Below the pieces are notes generated by a model. That model saw nothing but the letters and a program-made list of their open reading frames with translations, ran no database searches and was not told the origin of the DNA. A stretch of DNA of 49,490 nucleotides, taken from assembly GCA_002721105.1 (NCBI GenBank), contig PBJL01000011.1, forward strand, positions 359-49,848. Direction: 5' to 3'. A program made the position numbers and the translations under genes. Positions 25,242 through 34,238 of the stretch are shown here, one piece after another; the first letter of the stretch is position 1; every line of letters starts with the position of its first letter. This DNA comes from Acidiferrobacteraceae bacterium. Its GTDB lineage: Bacteria > Pseudomonadota > Gammaproteobacteria > Arenicellales > UBA868.

Positions 25242-25988
25242 TCCCCCGTCAACGACCAGAACGTGGCCGGTAATGTAACTGCACTCCTCCGATGCAAGAA
25301 AAACAGCGGCGGACGCTATTTCTTCGGCATCCCCGGGCCTGCCAAGCGGTATTTTCCTTTGTTTGACATACCATTCTTGAAAAGTATCCGATTCCGTTTG
25401 ATCAACACCATCAATTACACACATCGGGGTGTGAATGCAGCCCGGCGCGATCGCATTGACCACTATATTGTGCGGCGCAAGTTCGACCGCAAGACTGCGA
25501 GTAAAGCCGTTGATCGCTGCCTTAGATGCAGCATAAGCACTCACCTGTTGCTCAACAGCTATTGCTTGAGTTGAGGAAATATTGACAATACGTCCATAAC
25601 CCGCTGTAACCATAGCGGGTGCAATCATCTTGCATAACATAAACTGAGATTCAACATTTACCCGCTGCGTGTGCCGCCATTGATCTAGCGTGGTTGACAA
25701 AACATCTTCGTAGTAAGAAAAACCGGCGTTGTTTACCAGTGCCTGTATTGAGCCAAATGTTGCGATCACGGCCTCAACGCAAGATGCCAGTTTCTGGTGG
25801 TCTTCCACATCGATGACATGAGGAAAAAATTTATCTCGAGCACTGCCAAACACGTTTAGGATACTTTCGTTTTTATCAATCCCTATTACTGTAGCGTTTT
25901 CGGTTAAAAACCGTTCGCTGATTGCGAGACCGATCCCTTGACCGGCGCCAGTCACAACAGCTACTTTGTTAGCTAATCGTCCTCCCAT
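25224..25988 (-). CDS. short-chain dehydrogenase/reductase (classical SDR)
   Basis: About 254 residues. The cofactor motif is VTGAGQGIGLAIS, then VNNAG, active-site Ser in VNISSTQ and YAASK (Tyr-x-x-x-Lys), with the C-terminal ITGHVLVVDGGLTITF. This is the classical 250-residue type that oxidises sugars, alcohols or hydroxy acids with NAD(P). The frame is open from ATG 26024, but GGAG lies eight bases before an internal ATG at 25988, giving MGGRLANKVAVVTG, the usual SDR opening, so I use that start. It is divergent from the RraA-like gene, with a shared palindrome upstream. Confidence 0.88.
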   Translation of the reverse strand: MGGRLANKVAVVTGAGQGIGLAISERFLTENATVIGIDKNESILNVFGSARDKFFPHVIDVEDHQKLASCVEAVIATFGSIQALVNNAGFSYYEDVLSTTLDQWRHTQRVNVESQFMLCKMIAPAMVTAGYGRIVNISSTQAIAVEQQVSAYAASKAAINGFTRSLAVELAPHNIVVNAIAPGCIHTPMCVIDGVDQTESDTFQEWYVKQRKIPLGRPGDAEEIASAAVFLASEECSYITGHVLVVDGGLTITF

Positions 25989-26049
25989 CCCTAAATCTCC
26001 GACGTTATTAATTGTGCTTATCATCGATCTTTTAATGACTCAAGTCTAG

Positions 26050-26063
26050 TGATACCTGTATCA
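26050..26063. promoter_or_regulatory. perfect palindrome, possible operator
   Basis: TGATACCTGTATCA is a 6-bp perfect inverted repeat with a 2-base centre in the divergent spacer between the SDR and RraA-like genes. Size and symmetry are like GntR- or LacI-type half-sites. No regulator gene is in the window and I did not find a second copy, so the role is inferred from position only. Confidence 0.35.
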
Positions 26064-26108
26064 TACTAACGTCGGACAAAACAAAAACAGTTAATTGGGA
26101 GATCAAGC

Positions 26109-26753
26109 TTGGAACCCATAGAGCGGCTGTTAGCGTGTTACACCAGTGCAATTCACGATGTTATGGTAGCCGAAGGGCTGACAAATTTTGTTTTGCCGAG
26201 GACAATTCAGCCGTTGCAAGCTTCCCAACGGATCGCTGGTCCGATTTATACGGTCTCAGGAAAACGGGACAACCGGATGGACCCTCATGAAACATTATTG
26301 GCATGGACTAAACTCTTGGGTGACGTCCCACCCGGCCATGTTCTGGTATGTCAGCCAAATGATGATGATCTGGCTTTTATGGGAGAACTATCTGCCGAAG
26401 TACTCCAGCAACGAGGCCTGATTGGCTATGTTACGGATGGCGGCTGTCGCGACGTGGAGATGATAAAGAAGAGTAGTTTTCCCGTATATTGTCGTTACCA
26501 CACACCTACTGACATCGTTGGCAAGTGGATCCCTCAGGAATTAGGAGAACCTATACGAATCGGGCATGTCGACATAACGACCGGTGATTTCTTGCTCGCT
26601 GATGCGGACGGTATTGTTGTATTGCCTGCCCAACACCTAACAACGGTGCTGGAAAAAACAGAGGTTATCATTAACACTGAGAATCAAATGAGGAAAGCAA
26701 TCCGGGGTGGCATGAAACCTCAAGCAGCTTACTTAAAATACAAGAAATTCTAA
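26109..26753 (+). CDS. RraA / HMG-aldolase family protein
   Basis: A 214-residue member of the RraA-like superfamily, which includes the RNase E inhibitor RraA and 4-hydroxy-4-methyl-2-oxoglutarate/oxaloacetate aldolases. Conserved segments are CYTSAIHDVM, the RIAGPIYTVSG strand, FMGELSAEVLQQRGLIGYVTDGGCRDVEMIKKSSFPVYCR (pyruvate-enolate site with DGGxRD, in blocks) and VDITTGDFLLADADGIVVLP. In this sugar-acid context an aldolase or decarboxylase role is likelier than RNase regulation. The start is TTG 26109 with GGGAGA about six bases before it. It probably precedes the enolase-superfamily gene in one transcript. Confidence 0.85.
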   Translation: MEPIERLLACYTSAIHDVMVAEGLTNFVLPRTIQPLQASQRIAGPIYTVSGKRDNRMDPHETLLAWTKLLGDVPPGHVLVCQPNDDDLAFMGELSAEVLQQRGLIGYVTDGGCRDVEMIKKSSFPVYCRYHTPTDIVGKWIPQELGEPIRIGHVDITTGDFLLADADGIVVLPAQHLTTVLEKTEVIINTENQMRKAIRGGMKPQAAYLKYKKF

Positions 26754-26893
26754 GTGCGCCGTACCGTCGGATTTTCTTCATAATAGGCAAAAGAAATATG
26801 GTTTTAATGCTATCCTTCGACAGTAAAGTCTCGGGTTGTGGCCATAGACGCTTCTCAGCTACGCCCGTTAACGAAACCTGAGGAACAGCAAGC

Positions 26894-28057
26894 GTGAAAG
26901 TTGTATCCTGCGAAATTGTTGTAATTGGAGACGGACCCAAAGTTGAGCCAGACTTCGGGGGCGTTGAACCGTTACCGCTGTTAACAGTTCACACCGACGA
27001 AGGTGTGACGGGCATGTCAGAGATGTTTAGAGTTCCCCCTGGAGTAGCGCGAAGCGCCTTAGTGGGCAACGATTCTTTTTTTGGATCCCAGATTATTGGA
27101 AAACAGTTTGTGCATCCAGAGGCCGCATGGAATCAGCTGTACGAAAGTATGCTGCACTCGAATCGCAGGGGCTGGGCAATGAGATGCTTAGGCGCTCTGG
27201 ATGTCGCGCTGTGGGATATTTATGGGAAGGCACTCGGATTACCCGTTTTTGAGATTATGGGCGGTTCAGAACGAAGTTCCTATAAGACAGGGCGGTCGGT
27301 TCAAGCAACCCATATTACTCCCTATGCAACAATCGTCTCCGATGCCTACGACCGACAAACGATTCTACGACAACAGGTCGAGCGCTGTGAGCTTCTGGCG
27401 AAAGAAGGATTTAGCGCATTTAAAGTCGAACCCCTGTATTCGTCCCGGGAGACTGCGGTTGAATTACTTCGTCTCGCTCGAAAAGCACTCGGTCCAGAAC
27501 CAGCTCTCGCTTTGGATGTCGGGTATGGGTACAGTGATCATGCGACTGCTTTGTGGGTCGCTCGTCATGCCGAAGAATATGATGTTTACTTTTTTGAGAC
27601 GCCCTTCTCAGTCGACGGCACAAGTGCCTATGCCCGCTTGTCGTCTATGACCTCGATTCCCCTCGCCATGGGTGAGCATGCATCCAGTCGCTTTGAACTG
27701 ATCGAGATGATGGATCATGGCGGCGTAACCGTGTGCCAACCTTATGCGACTAATTGTGGTGGTCTGACCGAGTGCAAAAGAATTGTAGAATATGCAAAAC
27801 TGCGTGGAGCGGTTGTGCTTCCGGGTAATTGGTCAACCCAGATCCTAGGTATGGCGACCAACCATCTTGCCGCCTATTCCCCTATTACTCCGTATATTGA
27901 ATATGCGCCGGCCCAGATATACGCCTCCCCATTGAGGCAAGAAATTCAAAAGTTGGCTAGCCCTGTTATAAATGGAAAGATAGGTTTGCCGACAAGCCCC
28001 GGGGTCGGAATGGAATTGCCGAGGGAACTCATAAATTCTTTCATGCTTGATATGTAA
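26894..28057 (+). CDS. enolase-superfamily protein (mandelate racemase/muconate lactonizing type), dyad-less
   Basis: A 387-residue two-domain protein with capping domain (1-125) and barrel. Metal ligands are visible: D208 in LALDVGYGY, E235 in FFETPF and E261 in AMGEH. The second-strand motif is K177-V-E179 rather than KxK, KxH or KxR. Where mandelate racemase-type enzymes have the His-Asp dyad, this protein has QPYATNCGG (282-290, Tyr in place of Asp) and LPGNWST (309-315, Asn in place of His). It is a paralogue of the 41901-43049 product. The start is GTG 26894. Dehydratase or racemase activity on an acid sugar is expected, but with altered acid/base residues. Confidence 0.85.
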   Translation: MKVVSCEIVVIGDGPKVEPDFGGVEPLPLLTVHTDEGVTGMSEMFRVPPGVARSALVGNDSFFGSQIIGKQFVHPEAAWNQLYESMLHSNRRGWAMRCLGALDVALWDIYGKALGLPVFEIMGGSERSSYKTGRSVQATHITPYATIVSDAYDRQTILRQQVERCELLAKEGFSAFKVEPLYSSRETAVELLRLARKALGPEPALALDVGYGYSDHATALWVARHAEEYDVYFFETPFSVDGTSAYARLSSMTSIPLAMGEHASSRFELIEMMDHGGVTVCQPYATNCGGLTECKRIVEYAKLRGAVVLPGNWSTQILGMATNHLAAYSPITPYIEYAPAQIYASPLRQEIQKLASPVINGKIGLPTSPGVGMELPRELINSFMLDM

Positions 28058-28247
28058 TGTGATCTCGATTTGTAATCAAAAGGTTACCTCCAAAGCTTCA
28101 CATCCAAGGAAGTCCCTTAAATCCTATTAATGGGGTAAACGACAACAATCAAAGAATTACGCAAAGCAGCTTTGATAGTGCTCGTCTTGACCCGGATGGA
28201 TCATGGTCACCTCGTCGCTTTTTCCTAAACGTTTCTCTGGTCAATCG

Positions 28248-28580
28248 TCATTGAGATGAACTGACGTAGAACGTATTCACCAATGCGACGCCACATACAA
28301 TCAGAAACAGCCCTACGATTGCTTGCCATGCTAGGGTCTGATTGAAGAAAAAGTAACCAAACAATGCAATCGTAAAAACCCCCAGGCCCGCCCAAGTCGC
28401 ATACGCAATCGCAATTGGGATGGTCTTCAGGGCAAAAGTCATCAGATAGAACGAGCTCACATAACATATGACCAGCATCACCGAGGGCATCACCCGGGTA
28501 AATTGTTGTGAGACAGGAAGCAATAAAGTTCCGGTGACCTCAAGAAGTATTGCAACAGACAAATACAAATAGCTGATCAT
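28248..28580 (-). CDS. small multidrug resistance (SMR) family transporter
   Basis: A 110-residue four-helix protein, the standard EmrE/SugE length. The essential membrane Glu lies in VAILLEVTGTLLLP (E14 region), with IPIAIAYATWAGLG in helix 3, the GxG-like dimer motif in helix 4 and TLAWQAIVGLFLIVCGVALVN. It exports cationic drugs, quaternary amines or guanidinium in antiport with protons, as a dimer. It is next to an EamA gene in the same orientation, 146 bases apart. Confidence 0.9.
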   Translation of the reverse strand: MISYLYLSVAILLEVTGTLLLPVSQQFTRVMPSVMLVICYVSSFYLMTFALKTIPIAIAYATWAGLGVFTIALFGYFFFNQTLAWQAIVGLFLIVCGVALVNTFYVSSSQ

Positions 28581-28726
28581 GTCAGTACTCTGGGCAGAAA
28601 TTAATCTCCTATTCTAAAACAAAGAGCTTTATCAATGCGATACATGCATTGGCTCATAAAAACAACTCAGCAGACCAGATCTTTGCGCCGTTCGACTTTC
28701 TGTGTAACCCAGAGAATAATCAGAGG

Positions 28727-29635
28727 CTATTTCCTCTGTGGTCTAAACATAGAAGCGATAAATTCTGCAGTTCCGGCCAAAGAGATCAACACAACACCGG
28801 TAATTTCTCGGATCCCAAATGGCTCATCGGTCAAAATTGATGCGGCTATCGTAGCAACGCTGATTTCCGTCAAAAACAAAACTCCCGTCACTCCTGGGCT
28901 TAACAGCGGTGCTCCCCACGTCAAGGCCAAAGTAGACGGAATAAGCAATAACAACACCACCGGTACAAACCACGGTAATACAGAGAAAACCGTCGGCCAC
29001 TCGGGAGCGCTTGCCTGGCCAAAAAACGGCAACACCATGATTACGAGAGCAATGATGGACGCCCAAAAAAAGTAACAGACTGACAAATCCCAAGCGTTTG
29101 TCTTCTCTTCTTTTTTCATCAAGACTGCGGCAAATGCCCAAGCCAAACCGGAAATCAAAGCCATCCAGTCGCCTGGGTTCGCGGGCAAAGGAATTCCCGG
29201 CTCGACGCTCAGGATAACAAACATACCCGAAAAACCTAACAAGATCGACACTACTCGAGAAACCGTAATAGGTTCTTTCAGCCATACTCTCGCGAGCAAA
29301 GTTCCCCATACCATAGTCATATAGAACAACAAGAGTACCCGTATAACATCAGTGTAAAAAAACGCATTCGCGTAGAACGTAAAACAAATGCCCATAAAAA
29401 TTCCGGTTATCTGTAACGACCAACCCGAGGCAAATAAATACCTCCAGCGCACCACCAATAATGGCGCTAGCACTATCAGCGGAACAACCGCAAATACTAC
29501 CGTCGCCCATCCCGCTTGGATGCCTGCGTTATCCAACGCTCGAAGCGGAATCCAGAAAAGACCCCAAACTACGGCACAGGAAACACAGGCTAACTTCGCA
29601 AGATTTTCAATCTGCGGGGTTCTAGGGGTAGGCAC
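28727..29635 (-). CDS. EamA/DMT-superfamily transporter
   Basis: A 302-residue membrane protein with about ten helices. The opening ASCAVVWGLFWIPLRALDNAG, the short inter-helix loops, TMVWGTLLARVWLKEPIT closing the first half and ISVATIAASILTDEPFG closing the second identify the EamA family. The start is GTG 29635. It is transcribed away from the SDR gene at 29841 and may be expressed with the catabolic block, but the substrate is unknown. Confidence 0.87.
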   Translation of the reverse strand: MPTPRTPQIENLAKLACVSCAVVWGLFWIPLRALDNAGIQAGWATVVFAVVPLIVLAPLLVVRWRYLFASGWSLQITGIFMGICFTFYANAFFYTDVIRVLLLFYMTMVWGTLLARVWLKEPITVSRVVSILLGFSGMFVILSVEPGIPLPANPGDWMALISGLAWAFAAVLMKKEEKTNAWDLSVCYFFWASIIALVIMVLPFFGQASAPEWPTVFSVLPWFVPVVLLLLIPSTLALTWGAPLLSPGVTGVLFLTEISVATIAASILTDEPFGIREITGVVLISLAGTAEFIASMFRPQRK

Positions 29636-29840
29636 GAGTAAATTTAATGAATTGTGGTAGTGGTCACAGCAATGCCAATTCTAGACTGTACTCAGACCGA
29701 ATGATAGCTATTTGTTTTGAATTTGGTTGTTAGCCCTATCAAAGTACCGCCCGAAGACTTATCTTGACTATTTGCTCTACAACACGAATAGTATTGCAGT
29801 CCGCTGGAATTTAATTTATGCAAAGCACAAGGGTATCGAA

Positions 29841-30686
29841 ATGACCGAAAAATATCTTTCTGGGAGATCCGCCATCGTTACAGGCGGCGCATCAGGCATG
29901 GGCCGTGCAATCGCGATTGCGCTGGCGAGACGCGGCGCCAACGTAACAATTGGCTCCTACACTCGTAAAAACGAAAACGACATAAGTCATCCGGAAAACA
30001 TCGATACCTATCTACCCACATCTCGTGAATTGGGTGAAACCGTTGATGAATTAAAGTCCGCCGGGGTCCAGGCTTTGGCCCTTCACCACGACGCAGGATC
30101 GTTTGAATCCTGCCAATCTCTGGTTAACACGGCGGTTGAAACCTTCGGGGGTGTCGATATCCTTTGCAATGCCGCTGGTGTATGGATCTCTCGTCCAATC
30201 TGTGAACACAATGAGGAGGATTGGAGTTACGTTATAGATACAAATTTGAGCGGTTATTTTAGAATGATACGGCTCGTGCTGCCTGCTATGATGAAATCTG
30301 GCTGGGGCAGAATAATTAACGTTGCCTCGACGGCGGCCAACATAGGCGCAGAAGGAAATGCGGCATACTGCGCTGCTAAGGCGGGTATATTGGGGCTTAC
30401 ACGTTGTGTGGCGCTTGAAGGCGCAAGTTCTGGGGTCACTGCGAACGCGATTAACCCGGGGTGGGTGGACACAGGACTTTTTCGCGCAAGTCTCGATACA
30501 ATAGTGAAACAAGATCAAGACAACAAAACCACTCAGGAAACTTTTTCAGAAATTGAGCAGTCGATACCTCAGAAGAGATTCATCGCTCCCGAAGAGATCG
30601 CGGCGCTAGCCGCCTTCCTTTGTCATGATCACGCACAAAGTCTGACCATGGAAGATATTACCGTCGCCGGAGGGGCCCATTGGTAA
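29841..30686 (+). CDS. short-chain dehydrogenase/reductase
   Basis: About 281 residues. The cofactor loop is VTGGASGMGRAIAIALARRG, then CNAAGVWISR, INVASTAANIG (Ser) and YCAAK (Tyr-x-x-x-Lys), ending EDITVAGGAHW. A longer in-frame extension reaches 29727 but is not SDR-like. ATG 29841 gives the normal start MTEKYLSGRSAIVTGG. An unusually long loop follows strand 2 (SYTRKNENDISHPENIDTY), as in SDRs acting on larger or polar substrates. It probably pairs with the SDR gene 112 bases downstream. Confidence 0.87.
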   Translation: MTEKYLSGRSAIVTGGASGMGRAIAIALARRGANVTIGSYTRKNENDISHPENIDTYLPTSRELGETVDELKSAGVQALALHHDAGSFESCQSLVNTAVETFGGVDILCNAAGVWISRPICEHNEEDWSYVIDTNLSGYFRMIRLVLPAMMKSGWGRIINVASTAANIGAEGNAAYCAAKAGILGLTRCVALEGASSGVTANAINPGWVDTGLFRASLDTIVKQDQDNKTTQETFSEIEQSIPQKRFIAPEEIAALAAFLCHDHAQSLTMEDITVAGGAHW

Positions 30687-30798
30687 TCTGTTATGGAAGA
30701 TGTCCGACCCTAGAAAAATAGGTTTAACCCAGCGACGAATATCAAACCCTACGATATAATCTAACTCTCATTTAATTAACCACAATAAAGGTAACGCC

Positions 30799-31578
30799 AT
30801 GGAAACACCGCACCCTTTTGACCTAACCGGAAAAGTCGCACTAGTCACAGGTGCTGGCCGAGGCCTTGGTGTGTCTATGGCAACAGAACTCGCTCGTGCT
30901 GGCGCGTATGTGGTTCCATCAGCGAGAACCACCAGTGAAATTGAAAAAACGGCTGCCCATATCCACAAAGCGGGCGGTCAGGCAGCTACAATATCGGGAG
31001 ATATCTCTACTCGAGCCGGCTGCCGAAAACTTGTGCAAGAAGTCATCGATCAGCACGGCCGACTCGACATATTGGTCTGTAATGCCGCAACAAATATCTT
31101 TGGCCCCGCGTTAGAGATCGATGAAGACATGTGGAATGCGTGCCTTGCTACCGAACTAAACGGATATTTTTTTCTTGCGCAAGCTGCGGTTGACCTGATT
31201 ATGAAGACGGCGCGTCAGGGAACAATCATAATGATTGGCGCAAACTCTAGTATTGTTGGCTACAATGATCTAATTACCGTTGCAGCCGCAAAGGGGGGCA
31301 TCGATTCGGTCGCGCGGAACTTAGCGGTAGAGTTTGGTGAATTCAATATCCGAGTGAATACAGTAAATCCAGGCTACACCGAGACGCCGCCAGAAGAGGG
31401 AGACGTTATTCCTGGTTACTCGGGCGATCTGGAGGAAGATATACGCGGGATGACACCACTACAACGTAGAGGGAGAATCGAAGAATTCGCCTATGCGACA
31501 GTTTTTCTCGCATCAGATGCCGCGTCGTTTATTACGGGGCAGTGCCTCGCCGTCGATGGCGGTTACTCCATTAAATAG
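30799..31578 (+). CDS. SDR-family protein lacking the catalytic tyrosine
   Basis: A 259-residue SDR with an intact cofactor loop VTGAGRGLG (16-24), VCNAATN, and C-terminal FITGQCLAVDGG. The active-site Ser is in IGANSSIVG (150 or 151). The Lys is K165 in AAAKGG, but the residue four before it is Val161 where classical SDRs have Tyr; the nearest Tyr is ten before the Lys. It is otherwise well conserved and of normal length, so it may be catalytically altered or act as a partner of the neighbouring SDR. Upstream, GGTAAC precedes ATG 30799. Confidence 0.85.
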   Translation: METPHPFDLTGKVALVTGAGRGLGVSMATELARAGAYVVPSARTTSEIEKTAAHIHKAGGQAATISGDISTRAGCRKLVQEVIDQHGRLDILVCNAATNIFGPALEIDEDMWNACLATELNGYFFLAQAAVDLIMKTARQGTIIMIGANSSIVGYNDLITVAAAKGGIDSVARNLAVEFGEFNIRVNTVNPGYTETPPEEGDVIPGYSGDLEEDIRGMTPLQRRGRIEEFAYATVFLASDAASFITGQCLAVDGGYSIK

Positions 31579-31676
31579 CTTTCCCGACCTGCGCGCTCAG
31601 GACCTTTTAACTAAATGAAAAAGTATAGACTATTTACAACCCAACCTCTTACAGCCCTATCGCCGATGATCTTTGT

Positions 31677-32306
31677 TTAAGTAATCGAATCAAGGATGCG
31701 TTGCAGTGCCACCATGCCTGGATCGTCAAGACCGACGCTCTTCTCCGCAAAAATACGCGCTCGGCCTAGTTGACAACGCCTGTCACGGAACCTATCAAGC
31801 GACTCACTGACCGCTTTTCTTGCAGCTCGAAGTGCCAAATCCGCTTCATCGACTCCATCGAGTTTTTCTGCCATAGCCTGCACAGCATCGACAACGGTTT
31901 TAGCACCCAGATGACCTTTACCCCGTTTCAACATAGCAGACACTACAAGGTGGAGGATCGGTGAAATATCCGACCAAGAACGTTCCGTGTTTGTTTTACA
32001 ATCTTTCGCGGCCGCCATAAATGCGGTCGCCAGAAGCGTTCCGTAAGAGGACCCCGACTCTTTGGTAAGCGCTTGAGCGCACTTTAACATTGCGAGCCCA
32101 ATATCCGCTGGTAAATCATCTTTTACCTTCATGAGGCCGCGAGCACCGCGCACCAATGTTACGCCTAAATCCCCGTCACCGAGTTGCCCATCAATTGTAT
32201 TAAGCTCGTCAGCCGACGACTCCATCCCATCCAATACCTGTGGAATCACATTCTTCAGCGAGTCCACTGTCCAGGACTTATTCTTTACACCTTCCAAAAT
32301 GCACAT
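31677..32306 (-). CDS. dhaL: DhaL-like dihydroxyacetone kinase subunit (DAK2 domain)
   Basis: A 209-residue all-helical ADP/ATP-binding subunit. The Mg-ADP-binding aspartates are D39, D44 and D46 in IDGQLGDGDLG; the residue after D46 is Leu instead of the common His. KESGSSYGTLLATAF and GKGHLGAKTVVDAV are the other nucleotide-site loops. It overlaps dhaK by 22 bases, so translation is coupled. No dhaM or other PTS gene is near, so the pair probably uses ATP directly, as split-gene tetrulose/triose kinases do, rather than phosphoenolpyruvate. Confidence 0.9.
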   Translation of the reverse strand: MCILEGVKNKSWTVDSLKNVIPQVLDGMESSADELNTIDGQLGDGDLGVTLVRGARGLMKVKDDLPADIGLAMLKCAQALTKESGSSYGTLLATAFMAAAKDCKTNTERSWSDISPILHLVVSAMLKRGKGHLGAKTVVDAVQAMAEKLDGVDEADLALRAARKAVSESLDRFRDRRCQLGRARIFAEKSVGLDDPGMVALQRILDSIT

Positions 32307-33283
32307 TCCGCTGGAGCTTTGAGGAGTTTCTCGAGCTCATCGTCGAGATGACAGAAAGTCATGCTGCAACCGGTCATCTCCATCGACGTCGCATAGCGAC
32401 CAACGAGGGGCATAACAATCGACGCACCAATTTCCTGGAGACGTGCTTTGGCGTAACGATAAAGTATATAAAGCTCCTCCGGAGGTGTTGCGCCCAGTGA
32501 GTTTATAAGAATGGACACGCGATCCCCTTTCGCGATCGGCTTGTCTGACAGCAACCGATCCATCAACTCCGCCGCCACTTCGTCTGCCGTTCTAATAGAA
32601 CCGCGCCAAACACCCGGCTCACCGTGTATACCCATACCCATTTCCATCTCATTGTCGCCAATTTCAAATGTAGGTTTGCCTGCTTGCGGTACCGCACAAG
32701 AGGTCATTGCCATGCCAATAGACCGACACGCATCAGCTGTTTTCTGCGCTACTCGTGCGACCTCACTCAGATTTTCCATTTCTTCAGCTTTAGCACCGGC
32801 GCATTTAAATGCGTACACCATACCCGCAACTCCGCGCCGTTTTTCAGCTTCATCGGTGCCCGCACTGGCGACATCGTCGGCAAGAACAACAGAGGCATAC
32901 TCAATACCTTCGATCTCTAGCATCTCACCGGCCATATCGAAGTTCATGATGTCGCCTCCGTAGTTGCCGTACAGTTGCAGCACACCTGCACCGTTATCGG
33001 CTGCACGCATCGCGTCACTCATTTGTTCTACGCTTGGCGACGCAAACACATCACCGATAGCGCACGTATCGAGTAGTCCCGTGCCAACGTAGCCAGCAAA
33101 GACCGGAAGATGCCCGGAACCGCCACCAGAAACAATTCCCACCTTGTTAGGCGATACGTCACTGGCTCGCGCAATGACCCGGCCGTTATCACCACACTGA
33201 CGATAGTAATCGGGATGTGCAGCGCACAACCCTTCAAGCATTTCATCTACATAGTTGAAAGGGTCATTCAATAATTTTTTCAT
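32285..33283 (-). CDS. dhaK: DhaK-like dihydroxyacetone kinase subunit (DAK1 domain)
   Basis: A 332-residue substrate-binding subunit. The active-site His58 lies in GGGSGHLPVFAGYVG and the hemiaminal-forming His220 in MGMGIHGEPG. YGNYGGDIMNFDMA and VVLADDVAS are conserved. It binds short-chain ketoses such as dihydroxyacetone or erythrulose covalently for phosphorylation. It sits downstream of a PhyH gene and ABC transporter genes on the same strand and is followed by dhaL. In this context a sugar-acid breakdown product is the likely substrate. Confidence 0.92.
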   Translation of the reverse strand: MKKLLNDPFNYVDEMLEGLCAAHPDYYRQCGDNGRVIARASDVSPNKVGIVSGGGSGHLPVFAGYVGTGLLDTCAIGDVFASPSVEQMSDAMRAADNGAGVLQLYGNYGGDIMNFDMAGEMLEIEGIEYASVVLADDVASAGTDEAEKRRGVAGMVYAFKCAGAKAEEMENLSEVARVAQKTADACRSIGMAMTSCAVPQAGKPTFEIGDNEMEMGMGIHGEPGVWRGSIRTADEVAAELMDRLLSDKPIAKGDRVSILINSLGATPPEELYILYRYAKARLQEIGASIVMPLVGRYATSMEMTGCSMTFCHLDDELEKLLKAPAECAFWKV

Positions 33284-33415
33284 AGCTGTGGATTCATTGG
33301 GGTCTGTATTGGATCAATCGGCGCTCAATGATACGCTTGTTTTAGAAATTTGGGAAAGGCATGACGTTACCAAGGCTTGGTTGACTGAATTACACCTGAA
33401 ACATCTGCGCTAGTT

Positions 33416-34216
33416 TTAGTGCGCAGACAACAATTGTCCTGTCGGGTCTTGCCCTCTTACCATTAAGCCGACCGATCGCACTTCCGCCGAGGTATTCCAG
33501 GCGCCACCCATCAACCGGACGTCGGGATTCTTATACGCGAGGACTAGCGCGCGGCGTTGCTTGGTCGATTTGTTGGGATAAGAACGGTGCAGTGTCATCG
33601 TATGCCACATCACCATGCCCCCCGCCTTCATTGGCAGCACAACTTCCTGCTCATCATACTGGCTGGTGTCGCCCTGAAGCTCGCCTGTAAAAACACCATC
33701 TTTGAAATGATTTAATAGGCCTAACTTTCGACTTCCAGGCACGATCCGAAGGCAGCCATTCTCAACAGTCGAGTCATCGAAGTAGATTTGGACGTGCACA
33801 AGATCTGCACGTGTATGGGCATAAAACGAAAAATCTTGGTGCCAAGGAGCATTATTCCCCACGCTTGGCGGCTTCATAAACACCATCGAATAATAGAGTT
33901 GAATGTTCGGACCTAACGCAATTTCAACAATATCAAGTATTCTGGAGTCTCTCGCCAATTCCATGATTTGACCATCAATTTCATGGGGCTCCGCAACAAC
34001 CTGAACAGCGTTTCCCTGAATCGCAGATGGGTCGCTGATCGATTCGAAACTGGTCAATTTAAATCGATCGGTGCTCTCGCTGAGATACTGGCCTTGCCGC
34101 GCGAAATCATCAAATCTATACCTCAGCTTGGCTAAATCGTCTTCTGACAGCAGGTCCTCAACCGCCAAGTACCCCTCTTTCTCCCATTGTGCCTCCCGTC
34201 CTTTTCTTGCATTCAT
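33416..34216 (-). CDS. phytanoyl-CoA dioxygenase (PhyH) family protein
   Basis: A 266-residue Fe(II)/2-oxoglutarate oxygenase. Iron ligands are H126 and D128 in PWHQDFSFY and H210 in MTLHRSYPN; R221 or R222 in KQRRALVL binds 2-oxoglutarate. It is of the PhyH subgroup close to ectoine-hydroxylase-like proteins by the CLRIVPGSRKLG segment, but the substrate cannot be assigned. It lies between the ABC permease (22 bases upstream) and dhaK (132 bases downstream), so it probably hydroxylates or de-alkylates the imported compound before phosphorylation. Confidence 0.88.
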   Translation of the reverse strand: MNARKGREAQWEKEGYLAVEDLLSEDDLAKLRYRFDDFARQGQYLSESTDRFKLTSFESISDPSAIQGNAVQVVAEPHEIDGQIMELARDSRILDIVEIALGPNIQLYYSMVFMKPPSVGNNAPWHQDFSFYAHTRADLVHVQIYFDDSTVENGCLRIVPGSRKLGLLNHFKDGVFTGELQGDTSQYDEQEVVLPMKAGGMVMWHTMTLHRSYPNKSTKQRRALVLAYKNPDVRLMGGAWNTSAEVRSVGLMVRGQDPTGQLLSAH

Positions 34217-34238
34217 AGGTTGGTCCCCCGGTGATATA

